The notes below the pieces were generated by a model, which was not told the DNA's origin, ran no database searches, and saw only the letters and a program-made list of their open reading frames with translations. A stretch of 64,000 nucleotides of DNA from Streptomyces ochraceiscleroticus (GTDB lineage Bacteria > Actinomycetota > Actinomycetes > Streptomycetales > Streptomycetaceae), in NCBI RefSeq assembly GCF_000720485.1, contig NZ_JOAX01000024.1, positions 54,952 to 118,951 on the forward strand, written 5' to 3'. Shown here in pieces: positions 18,754 to 26,129 of this stretch (the first letter of the stretch is position 1; the number at the start of each line of letters is the position of its first letter). Both the position numbers and the translations under genes were made by a program.

Positions 18754-19287
18754 TCAGCCGGCCAGCGTCGCCTCGGCGTCCAGCGTCGCGCCGACCGCCT
18801 GCAGGACGGCCGCGATCTTGACGGCCTCCTGGATCGTCTCGCGCTCGACACCGGCCTTGCGCAGCACCTGCTCGTGCGAGTCCAGGCACATGCCGCAGCC
18901 GTTGATGGCGGAGACGGCCAGCGACCACAGCTCGAAGTCGACCTTGTCGACACCGGGGTTGCCGATGACGTTCATCCGCAGGCCGGCGCGCATCGTCCCG
19001 TACTCGGGGTCCGACAGCAGGTGCCGGGTCCGGTAGAAGACGTTGTTCATCGCCATGATGGCGGCGGCCGACTTGGCGGCGGTGTACGCCTCGGGGGAGA
19101 GGTTGGCCTTGGCCTCCGGCTCCAGCTCGCTCAGCACCTTCGGCGAGCGCGACGCGATGGCGCAGGCCAGAACGGTGCCCCAGAGCTGCTGCTGCGGCAG
19201 GTCACTGTTGCCGATCACCGAACCGAGGTTCAGCTTCAGGTCCTTGGCGTAGTCCGGAACGGCGGACTTCAGCTCATCGAGTGCCAT
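18754..19287 (-). CDS. ahpD: Alkyl hydroperoxide reductase AhpD
   Basis: The 177-residue all-helical protein has the AhpD/carboxymuconolactone decarboxylase fold. The active-site CxxC and following His are in [12 protein letters not shown] (residues ~130-141), and the proton-relay Glu lies in [13 protein letters not shown]. AhpD passes electrons to AhpC so that it can reduce organic peroxides and peroxynitrite. It starts 6 bases after ahpC and shares its transcript. The CGMC variant is normal for streptomycetes, where mycobacteria use a different middle pair. Confidence 0.96.
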   Translation of the reverse strand: MALDELKSAVPDYAKDLKLNLGSVIGNSDLPQQQLWGTVLACAIASRSPKVLSELEPEAKANLSPEAYTAAKSAAAIMAMNNVFYRTRHLLSDPEYGTMRAGLRMNVIGNPGVDKVDFELWSLAVSAINGCGMCLDSHEQVLRKAGVERETIQEAVKIAAVLQAVGATLDAEATLAG

Positions 19288-19293
19288 GTTCGA

Positions 19294-19848
19294 TCACTCG
19301 CCCGAGAGGAGCGCGACCGGGTCCAGGGTCTCGTCGCCCTTGGACCAGTTGCAGGGGCAGAGCTCGTCGGTCTGCAGGGCGTCCAGGACCCGCAGGACCT
19401 CCTTGGGGTTACGGCCGACGGAGCCGGCGGTCACCATGGTGAACTGGATCTCGTTGTTCTGGTCCACGATGAACACGGCGCGCTGCGCGAAGCCGTCCTC
19501 GCCCTCGATGCCCAGGTCACGCATGAGCTCGTGCTTGGAGTCGGCCAGCATCGGGAAGGGCAGGTCGGTCAGGTCCGGGTGGTCCTTGCGCCAGGCGTGG
19601 TGGACGAACTCGGAGTCGCCGGAGAAGCCGAGGACCTGGGCGTCACGGTCGGCGAACTCCTCGTTCAGCTTGCCGAAGGCCGCGATCTCCGTCGGGCACA
19701 CGAAGGTGAAGTCCTTGGGCCACGCGAAGACGATCTTCCACTTGCCCTCGTAGGTCTTGTGGTTGATCTGCTCGAACTCCTTGCCCTTCTCCAGCGAGAC
19801 ACAGGCAGTCAGGTCGAACTCGGGGAACTTGTCACCGACAGTGAGCAC
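19294..19848 (-). CDS. ahpC: Alkyl hydroperoxide reductase AhpC (2-Cys peroxiredoxin)
   Basis: The 184-residue peroxiredoxin has its peroxidatic Cys at about residue 51 in FTFVCPTEI and C-terminal resolving cysteines in ELCPCNW. It reduces H2O2 and alkyl peroxides using AhpD. The GTG start at 19848 is chosen because AAGGAG lies 5 bases upstream and family similarity begins at LTVGDKFP. The gene is divergent from oxyR, whose product should activate it under peroxide stress. Confidence 0.97.
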   Translation of the reverse strand: MLTVGDKFPEFDLTACVSLEKGKEFEQINHKTYEGKWKIVFAWPKDFTFVCPTEIAAFGKLNEEFADRDAQVLGFSGDSEFVHHAWRKDHPDLTDLPFPMLADSKHELMRDLGIEGEDGFAQRAVFIVDQNNEIQFTMVTAGSVGRNPKEVLRVLDALQTDELCPCNWSKGDETLDPVALLSGE

Positions 19849-19978
19849 ACGCACTCCTTGCAAGGTAGGAAATCCCTTTTGGGGTTTTCCTGGGGGTTGG
19901 ACGTTCACCACAGTGCCACAGGGTGCATTGATCAGTGAAATAGCTAGACTCGGTGGTGTTGATCGGAGGTGGTTATCA
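19849..19978. promoter_or_regulatory. Divergent ahpC/oxyR control region
   Basis: The 130-base gap carries both promoters. Around 19928-19950 it includes TTGATCAGTGAAATAGCTAGACT, whose TAGCTA core and flanking ATAG/CTAG half-sites resemble an OxyR contact sequence. A second GTTGATC lies near 19959, just before the oxyR ribosome binding site (GGAGG, 19965-19969). The placement would let OxyR repress itself and activate ahpCD. The exact operator is inference. Confidence 0.5.
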
Positions 19979-20938
19979 GTGGCTCAGCCCACTGCTCCGG
20001 GCGCCGGACGTCCCCGGCAGCCCTCGCTCTCGCAGCTCCGCGCGTTCGCCGCGGTGGCCGAGCACCTGCACTTCCGCGAGGCGGCCGCCGAGATCGGCAT
20101 GAGCCAGCCCGCGCTCTCCGGTGCGGTCTCCGCCCTGGAGGACGCGCTCGGCGTCCAGCTCCTGGAGCGTACGACCCGAAAAGTACTGCTGTCGCCCGCG
20201 GGGGAGCGGGTGGCCGCCCGGGCACGCACAGTGATGGAGGCGGTCGGCGACCTCATGGAGGAGGCCGAGGCGGCCCGCGCGCCCTTCACCGGCGTACTGC
20301 GGCTCGGCGTCATCCCGACCGTCGCGCCCTATCTGCTCCCGACCGTGCTGAAGCTCGTGCACGGCAGGTACCCGGACCTCGACCTCCAGGTGCACGAGGA
20401 GCAGACCGCCTCGCTGCTGGACGGCCTGGCGCACGGGCGGCTGGACCTGCTGCTGCTCGCGGTGCCGCTCGGCGTCGCCGGGGTCACCGAACTGCCGCTC
20501 TTCGACGAGGACTTCGTGCTCGTCGCGCCCAAGGAGCACTGGCTCGGCGGCCGCGGCGACATACCCCGCGAGGCGCTGCGGGAGCTGGACCTGCTGCTCC
20601 TGGACGAGGGGCACTGCCTGCGCGACCAGGCGCTCGACATCTGCCGGGAGGCGGGGCGCGAGGAAGGGGCCGCGGTGACCACCAGCGCGGCCGGGCTCTC
20701 CACGCTCGTCCAGCTCGTGGCCGGCGGGATGGGCGTCACGCTGCTGCCGCGCACCGCGCTGCGCGTGGAGACCGGCCGCAGCGAGGAGCTGACCACCGGG
20801 TACTTCGACGACCCGGCGCCCTCCCGGCGGATCGCGCTGGCCATGCGCACGGGCGCGGCCCGGCAGCGCGAGTTCGAGGAGTTCGCCCAGGCGCTGCGGA
20901 CCGCGCTGCGGCCGCTGCCGGTAAGGATCGTGGACTGA
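19979..20938 (+). CDS. oxyR: LysR-family peroxide sensor OxyR
   Basis: The 319-residue LysR regulator has an N-terminal winged helix (SLSQLRAFAAVAEHLHFREAA, split across the first helices) and a substrate-binding-like sensor domain. Two cysteines nine residues apart (about 213 and 222, in GHCLRDQALDIC) match the redox switch pair of E. coli OxyR, Cys199/Cys208. That motif separates true OxyR from other LysR proteins. The GTG start at 19979 follows GGAGG by 9 bases. It is divergent from ahpCD, its expected target. Confidence 0.95.
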   Translation: MAQPTAPGAGRPRQPSLSQLRAFAAVAEHLHFREAAAEIGMSQPALSGAVSALEDALGVQLLERTTRKVLLSPAGERVAARARTVMEAVGDLMEEAEAARAPFTGVLRLGVIPTVAPYLLPTVLKLVHGRYPDLDLQVHEEQTASLLDGLAHGRLDLLLLAVPLGVAGVTELPLFDEDFVLVAPKEHWLGGRGDIPREALRELDLLLLDEGHCLRDQALDICREAGREEGAAVTTSAAGLSTLVQLVAGGMGVTLLPRTALRVETGRSEELTTGYFDDPAPSRRIALAMRTGAARQREFEEFAQALRTALRPLPVRIVD

Positions 20939-20979
20939 GCCGCCGCGGCCGTACGAAGTGCGTACGGCCGCGGCGGCTC
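20937..20979. terminator. Terminator whose stem includes both converging stop codons
   Basis: A perfect 19-bp stem (20937-20955 with 20961-20979) and 5-base loop fill the 39-base gap between oxyR and the FtsX-like gene. The stem takes in two bases of each gene's TGA. It should stop transcription from both sides. Confidence 0.8.
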
Positions 20980-23398
20980 ACTCCGTCCGCAGCCCGTCCG
21001 GCCGCATCATGCGCCACAGCGGCGGCAGGCTCAGCAGGGTGACCAGCAGGACCACGCCACCGGCGCTGCCCGCGACGCCGGCGATCACGGCCCCGTCCAG
21101 GTGCACTTCGGCGCCGGACAGCGTCAGCAGTACCGCCCCGAGGCCGAGGCCGGCGGTCACCGCGAGCGCGAGGCCCAGCGCCACCGGGATCGCGGTCTGC
21201 CACAGCAGCGACCAGCCCATCGTGGCGCGGCGGGTGCCGAACGCGTCCAGTACGGACAGCAGCCGCCGGCGCTCGCGCAGTTGCTCGACGGTGGAGACGA
21301 TCAGCCCGGCGCCGATGAGCAGCAGGACGATCACCGAGCCGAGGAAGAGCGCGGTGCGCAGCCCGTCGTACTGCCGGTCGTGCGGGTTGTCGACCGCGGA
21401 CAGCTCCCGCAGCCCCGGGTTCACGCGGAACGCCACCGTACGGATGCGCTCCACCGCGTCCGACTCGCGCGCCTTGTCGTACCCGACGAGCAGCTCCGTC
21501 GTGGGGGCCTGCAGTCGGCCAGTGGGGAGCGCGCCGGGGGTGGCGAGGACGTCGCCGGGCAGGTCCTCGCCGGGGTGGCGGACGGTCTGCACCCGGCGCG
21601 CGGTGTCCGGCACGGTCCACGGCCGGGGCGGGCCGGTCTCCTCGTACCCCTCCGGCGGGTTCAGGTTCAGCCGTACGCCGGGGCGTACGAAGGCGGGGTC
21701 CGTGGCGCGGCCGCCCCGGTCCTTCGCCACGAAGACGTCGCCGTCCCGGCAGGAGCCGATCCGGGCCTTGCGCCGCAGCTCGGCGCAGTCGCCGACGGTC
21801 ACCATGGCGGTCTGGACGGAGCGGTAGCCGTCGGCGTCGCGGGTGCCGCGGTCGCCCTCACGGCCCGCCGGCGCGCGGACCGTGCCGTGCGCCCAGGTCA
21901 CGCCGGACGTGCGGCGCAGCGTCGTCAGCGCGTCCCGGGCCTGCCCCCAGCTGGCGGTGCTGCCGCTGAGCTGGATCACCGGGCGGCTCGCCGACTCCTC
22001 GTACGCCTGCGCGTAACCGGCCTGGTAGGTGGTGAAGACCATGTGGAGCGCGAGGGCGCCGGCGACCGCGACGGTGATGCCGCTCACCGCGCGATGCGCG
22101 GCGCCGCTGTCCAACTGGAGCCGCCTTACTGTCAGTTGCCAGGCGACGGGCCCGCCGCGCAGCCGGGCCACGACCGCCTCGACGAGCCAGGGCAGCAGCG
22201 CGGTCACGCCGAGGAGCAGCAGCGCGGCGCCGAGTGCGAGCCGTACGACAGGGAACCAGCCGTCGGGCGCCTGCGGGGCCCAGGCCGACGAGAGGAGCAG
22301 CGCGAGGCCCGTCAGGGGCAGCGCGAGCCGCCAGCCGAGCCGGCGGCGCCGCACCGGGCGATTGCGCACCACGCCCAGCGGCTCGGCGGTCACCGCACGC
22401 TGCGCGAACAGCGTGACCAGGACGGATGCCGCGGGGACGAGGACGGCGACCAGCGCGGCGAGGCCCGGGGACGGCACCACGTCGGCGGGGAAGACGTTGA
22501 CGCCCCACAGGGTGACGGCGCCGACCGCCTGCCGCCCGGCCAGGAAGATCAGCAGTCCCGCCGCCAGGCCGAGCGCCGCGCCGACCACCGCCTCGCCGGC
22601 CGCGATCCGGCGGGTGGTGGGGATGTCGGCGCCGACCAGCCGCAGCGCGGCCAGCCGGGCCTCGCGGCGGTCGCCGCCGAAGCGCACGGCGGTGCCGATG
22701 AACACCACGACCGGCATCAGCAGGACCACGCAGGCCAGGACGGTCAGCAGTACGAGCCGGGCGCTCGGCGGCTGCGGGTCGAAGATCTTGCCGAAGCGGC
22801 TGATGCGGTACGCCTCGCCCGCCGACCGGTCGTCCAGCCACGCGACGAACGTCAGCTCCTGCGGGCCGAGCAGCCCGCTGTCACCGATGGTGCCGACGAC
22901 CTTGTAGTCCAGGCGGGCGCGCAGTGGCGCGCTGTCCGGCGCGGCGAGCAGCGCGCGCAGCGCGGGGGAGACCACCATCTCGCCGGGCCCGGGGAGGTGT
23001 GCGATGCCGGGCGGTACGGGCGGGTGGGCGCCGTCGGGCCGCACCAGTCGGCCGCGTACGGGCTCGCCGTGGAAGGTGGTGTCGGCCTGGGCGTAGCGCA
23101 CGGTGCGGTCCGAGGCGCGCGGCTCGTGCATCTGACCGAGGTTCTCGCGGGCCTTCTCGCGGCCGTGCCAGGCGTCGAGCACCGTCGGCGCGGAGCAGGC
23201 GAGCAGCAGGACGGCGACGCCGATGCCCACGCCGATGGCGCTCAGTGCCGTACGGAACCAGCCCTCGCGGCCGCCGGTGACCGCGAACCGGGCGCCCATG
23301 GCGAGGTCGCGCAGCCAGGCGGCGGGGCCGCCGGGGGAGCCGTGCGGCGGGCGGCCGGACCGGGAGCCGGTGGACCGCGCGGCGTGCAGGGTCGTCAC
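20978..23398 (-). CDS. FtsX-like ABC transporter permease
   Basis: The 806-residue integral membrane protein has the duplicated MacB/FtsX layout. An N-terminal helix (TALSAIGVGIGVAVLLLACS) and extracytoplasmic domain (~60-210) are followed by three helices with the FtsX signature region (ARLAALRLVGADIPTTRRI). A central block of helices, a second extracytoplasmic domain (~455-650) and three closing helices ending in the RRATMGWSLLWQ repeat complete it. It forms the permease of an export or lipoprotein-handling ABC system with the ATPase encoded upstream. Start and ATPase stop overlap (GTGA), so the two are coupled. Confidence 0.9.
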   Translation of the reverse strand: MTTLHAARSTGSRSGRPPHGSPGGPAAWLRDLAMGARFAVTGGREGWFRTALSAIGVGIGVAVLLLACSAPTVLDAWHGREKARENLGQMHEPRASDRTVRYAQADTTFHGEPVRGRLVRPDGAHPPVPPGIAHLPGPGEMVVSPALRALLAAPDSAPLRARLDYKVVGTIGDSGLLGPQELTFVAWLDDRSAGEAYRISRFGKIFDPQPPSARLVLLTVLACVVLLMPVVVFIGTAVRFGGDRREARLAALRLVGADIPTTRRIAAGEAVVGAALGLAAGLLIFLAGRQAVGAVTLWGVNVFPADVVPSPGLAALVAVLVPAASVLVTLFAQRAVTAEPLGVVRNRPVRRRRLGWRLALPLTGLALLLSSAWAPQAPDGWFPVVRLALGAALLLLGVTALLPWLVEAVVARLRGGPVAWQLTVRRLQLDSGAAHRAVSGITVAVAGALALHMVFTTYQAGYAQAYEESASRPVIQLSGSTASWGQARDALTTLRRTSGVTWAHGTVRAPAGREGDRGTRDADGYRSVQTAMVTVGDCAELRRKARIGSCRDGDVFVAKDRGGRATDPAFVRPGVRLNLNPPEGYEETGPPRPWTVPDTARRVQTVRHPGEDLPGDVLATPGALPTGRLQAPTTELLVGYDKARESDAVERIRTVAFRVNPGLRELSAVDNPHDRQYDGLRTALFLGSVIVLLLIGAGLIVSTVEQLRERRRLLSVLDAFGTRRATMGWSLLWQTAIPVALGLALAVTAGLGLGAVLLTLSGAEVHLDGAVIAGVAGSAGGVVLLVTLLSLPPLWRMMRPDGLRTE

Positions 23399-24081
23399 AG
23401 GCCCGCCAGGGATTCCCTGACCCGCCCGTCGCGGACGGTGATCTCGCGGTCGGAGTAGGCGGCGACGCGGGGCTCGTGGGTGACCAGGACGACGGCGGCG
23501 GAGGTGTCGCGCGCCGCGTCGGTCAGCAGGGTCAGGACGCGTTCGCCGTTGAGGGAGTCCAGGGCGCCGGTCGGTTCGTCGGCGAACAGGACGCGCGGGC
23601 GCCCGGCGAGGGCGCGGGCGACGGCCACGCGCTGGCCCTGGCCGCCGGAGATCTCGCCGGGGCGCTTGCCGTGGATGTCATCGGCCTCCAGGCGGGCGAG
23701 CCACTCGCGGGCGGTGGCCTCGGCGATCTTCCGCTTCGTGCCGTTGAGCCGCAGTGGCAGGGCGACGTTCTCCAGACAGGTCAACTCGGGGACGAGCTGG
23801 CCGAATTGGAAGACGAAGCCGAAGTCGGTGCGGCGCAGGGCGCTGCGCTCCGCGTCCGGCAGGGTGGTCAGCTCGCGGCCGTCGTACCGGACGCTGCCGG
23901 AGTCGGGCCGGACGATGCCCGCGAGGCAGTGCAGCAGGGTCGACTTGCCGGAGCCGGAGGGGCCCATGACGGCGACGACCTCGCCGGGGTGGACGGAGAA
24001 GTCCGCGCCGTCCAGCGCGGTCGTCCGCCCGTACGTCTTGTGCAGCCCTTCGCCGGCGAGTATCGACCCGTCCGGCGTCAT
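23395..24081 (-). CDS. ABC transporter ATPase (LolD/MacB type)
   Basis: The 228-residue ATPase has Walker A GPSGSGKST (~40-48), a Q-loop in FVFQFGQLVPEL, the signature ISGGQGQRVAVARAL, Walker B VLFADEPTGALDS and the H-loop VLVTHEPR. It powers the FtsX-like permease encoded immediately after it. The ATG at 24081 overlaps the PadR stop (ATGA). The signature reads SGGQGQ rather than SGGQQQ, a common variant. Substrate is unknown; PadR control suggests a drug or envelope-stress role. Confidence 0.94.
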   Translation of the reverse strand: MTPDGSILAGEGLHKTYGRTTALDGADFSVHPGEVVAVMGPSGSGKSTLLHCLAGIVRPDSGSVRYDGRELTTLPDAERSALRRTDFGFVFQFGQLVPELTCLENVALPLRLNGTKRKIAEATAREWLARLEADDIHGKRPGEISGGQGQRVAVARALAGRPRVLFADEPTGALDSLNGERVLTLLTDAARDTSAAVVLVTHEPRVAAYSDREITVRDGRVRESLAGL

Positions 24082-24602
24082 CCGCGTACCGCCCGGGCGA
24101 GCTTGTCGAGGCGCGCGGCGGTGAGTTCCAGCCAGCGCAGGTCCGCTTCGAGGTGGAACAGAGCGTGGTCGCAGATGAGCTGGTCGGCGAGGTCGCCCTG
24201 GCGCTTGCGCTCGGTCAGCCCGCGCATCAGCCGGAGGTGTTCGGCACGCTGGGTGTCCAGCAGCTCGGCGGCGTCCCGGCCGGTCATCAGGGCGAGCACC
24301 ACCTTGGTGTAGAGCGTGGAGTGCAGATACGGCTCGGGCTTCTCCGGGCGCCGCAGCCACTGGGCGACGTCGGTCACGCCCGCGTCGGTGATGGCGTACC
24401 GCTTGCGCTCGGGCCCGGCGCCGGCCTCGATGCCGTCCACCTCGACCAGGCCGTTCTTCAGGAGCCTGGACATGGTCGAGTAGACCTGGCCGTAGTGCAG
24501 CGGGCGGTCCTGGCCGAAGTGCTCGTCGAAGGCCCGCTTGAGGTCGTAGCCGTGGCGGGGTCCGGACTCCAGCAGGCCCAGCAGGGTGTGACCGATAGAC
24601 AT
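24078..24602 (-). CDS. PadR family transcriptional regulator
   Basis: The 174-residue regulator has the PadR winged helix (GHTLLGLLESGPRHGYDLKR, with the wing around RKRYAITDAG) and a C-terminal helical dimerisation domain of the Vir-like class (~95-174). PadR proteins usually repress an adjacent transporter gene until a ligand binds. It leads the operon and is coupled to the ABC ATPase by ATGA. The ATG at 24602 is chosen by family alignment; an in-frame GTG lies at 24629. A GTATAC palindrome at 24635-24640 just upstream may be part of its operator. Confidence 0.9.
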   Translation of the reverse strand: MSIGHTLLGLLESGPRHGYDLKRAFDEHFGQDRPLHYGQVYSTMSRLLKNGLVEVDGIEAGAGPERKRYAITDAGVTDVAQWLRRPEKPEPYLHSTLYTKVVLALMTGRDAAELLDTQRAEHLRLMRGLTERKRQGDLADQLICDHALFHLEADLRWLELTAARLDKLARAVRG

Positions 24603-24670
24603 GGCGAGCAGCTTACGTCGGCTATCCACGCCATGTATACGTCGGGTGAATAGGCGTCACTCGCCTGATG

Positions 24671-24934
24671 TCACTCGTCTTCCGGGGGCGGCGGCGCGTC
24701 GGTCTTGGGCGGGCGCCCCCGGCGCCGCATCGCCCCGGCGTCCTTGGGCAGCCGCCCCGCCTCCGCCAGCGCGCGGCGCAGCAGGAACTCGATCTGCGCG
24801 TTGGCGCTGCGCAGTTCGTCACCGGCCCAGCGCACCAGCGCGTCGTGCACCGACGGGTCGAGCCGCAGCAGCATCTGCTTGCGCTGCTGCGGCCGCCGTC
24901 CCGGCGTCCCGGGCTCCTCGCTCTTCGGACTCAC
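24671..24934 (-). CDS. Small ribbon-helix-helix-like protein
   Basis: The 87-residue basic protein has a core RKQMLLRLDPSVHDALVRWA followed by ANAQIEFLLRRALAEAG. That strand-helix-helix pattern is the Arc/CopG-type ribbon-helix-helix, normally a DNA-binding fold. Both ends are charged and probably disordered. Its GTG overlaps the stop of the SPFH gene (GTGA), so the two are co-translated. Whether it regulates the SPFH gene is unknown; no toxin partner is present. Confidence 0.7.
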   Translation of the reverse strand: MSPKSEEPGTPGRRPQQRKQMLLRLDPSVHDALVRWAGDELRSANAQIEFLLRRALAEAGRLPKDAGAMRRRGRPPKTDAPPPPEDE

Positions 24935-25887
24935 TGGTAGAGCGAGCCCGTGTTCAGGACGGGCTGCGCGGCGCGGTCACCGCACAGCACCACCATGAGG
25001 TTGGAGACCATGGCCGCCTTGCGCTCCTCGTCCAGCTCGACGATGCCCTGCTCGCTGATCCGGTCCAGGGCCGACTCGACCATGCCGACCGCGCCCTCGA
25101 CGATCTGCTGGCGGGCCGCGACGACCGCGCCGGCCTGCTGCCGCTGGAGCATCGCGGAGGCGATCTCGGGGGCGTACGCGAGGTGGCTGAAGCGCGCCTC
25201 GATGATCCGGACGCCGGCCGCCTCGACCCGCGCGGTCAGCTCGGCGGCGAGCTTCTCGGTGATCTCCTCGGCGTTGCCGCGCAGCGAGAGCGCGTCCTCG
25301 TCGTGCGCGTCGTAGGGGTACTCGATCGCGATGTGCCGGACGGCCGCCTCGGTCTGGGTGGCGACGAACTCCAGGAAGTCGTCCACCTCGAAGAGCGCCT
25401 GCGCGGTGTCCTCGACCTTCCAGACGACGATCGAGGCCAGCTCGATGGGGTTGCCGTAGGCGTCGTTGACCTTCAGGACCGCGGTCTCGTGGTTGCGGAC
25501 CCGGGTGGAGATCTTGGTGGCGCTGGTGAGCGGGTTGATCCAGCGCAGGCCGTCGGTACGGATCGTGCCGACGTACCGGCCGAAGAGCTGGATGACCCGG
25601 GCCTCACCGGGCGCGACCATCTTCACGCCGCCCATGCAGAAGAGGGAGACGAGCAGCAGCAGGATGCCGACGCCGATCATCGTGCCGCCCAGCGCCTTGT
25701 TGCCGTTCGAGGCGGAGGCGGCGCCGAGGATCGCCAGCGCGATGCCGGCGAAGACGCCGATGACGGTCAGCAGCAGGCCGAGGCCGCCCGGGATGCTGTG
25801 CGCCGTCACCTCTCTGACCTGCGGCGCGGGCAGGGCCGGGGTGTCGGGCTCGGTGCTGGTGGTCGGAGTGGGCGCGTGGTCGGACAT
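24931..25887 (-). CDS. SPFH domain membrane protein (stomatin/flotillin-like)
   Basis: The 318-residue protein has two N-terminal hydrophobic segments (~33-58 and 68-90), then an SPFH/band-7 domain ([19 protein letters not shown] through about residue 250). A helical region rich in Ala, Glu and Gln ([20 protein letters not shown]) follows. SPFH proteins form oligomeric membrane microdomains that influence proteases and stress responses. The ATG at 25887 follows GGGGGAA. It is divergent from the penicillin-binding protein gene. Confidence 0.92.
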   Translation of the reverse strand: MSDHAPTPTTSTEPDTPALPAPQVREVTAHSIPGGLGLLLTVIGVFAGIALAILGAASASNGNKALGGTMIGVGILLLLVSLFCMGGVKMVAPGEARVIQLFGRYVGTIRTDGLRWINPLTSATKISTRVRNHETAVLKVNDAYGNPIELASIVVWKVEDTAQALFEVDDFLEFVATQTEAAVRHIAIEYPYDAHDEDALSLRGNAEEITEKLAAELTARVEAAGVRIIEARFSHLAYAPEIASAMLQRQQAGAVVAARQQIVEGAVGMVESALDRISEQGIVELDEERKAAMVSNLMVVLCGDRAAQPVLNTGSLYQ

Positions 25888-26129
25888 GGGGTTCCCCCGT
25901 TCCGTACGGCGGTCGGGCCGTACTTGCGTGCTTTCGCTGGTCTAGCAAAGTGATAGCTATTTAAGCCGAGCGGGCGAGGCGGCGCAAGGGCGGACGCGGA
26001 AACTCCCGAACGGTTGCACAGGAACGGGGTGCTCATTGTCACGTCCAAAAAAGGCTTGATCGATGCCTATGTGATGACACCGGGGGGTTAGCTTCGGAGG
26101 CTGGGTTATTTGGGGGCGGAACGACTGGA

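Noticed and set aside
24601..24629. Upstream start for the PadR regulator at 24629
   Set aside because: The extra nine residues (MDSRRKLLA) lie before the point where PadR similarity begins and overlap the probable promoter and GTATAC site. The alternative is kept only as a note.
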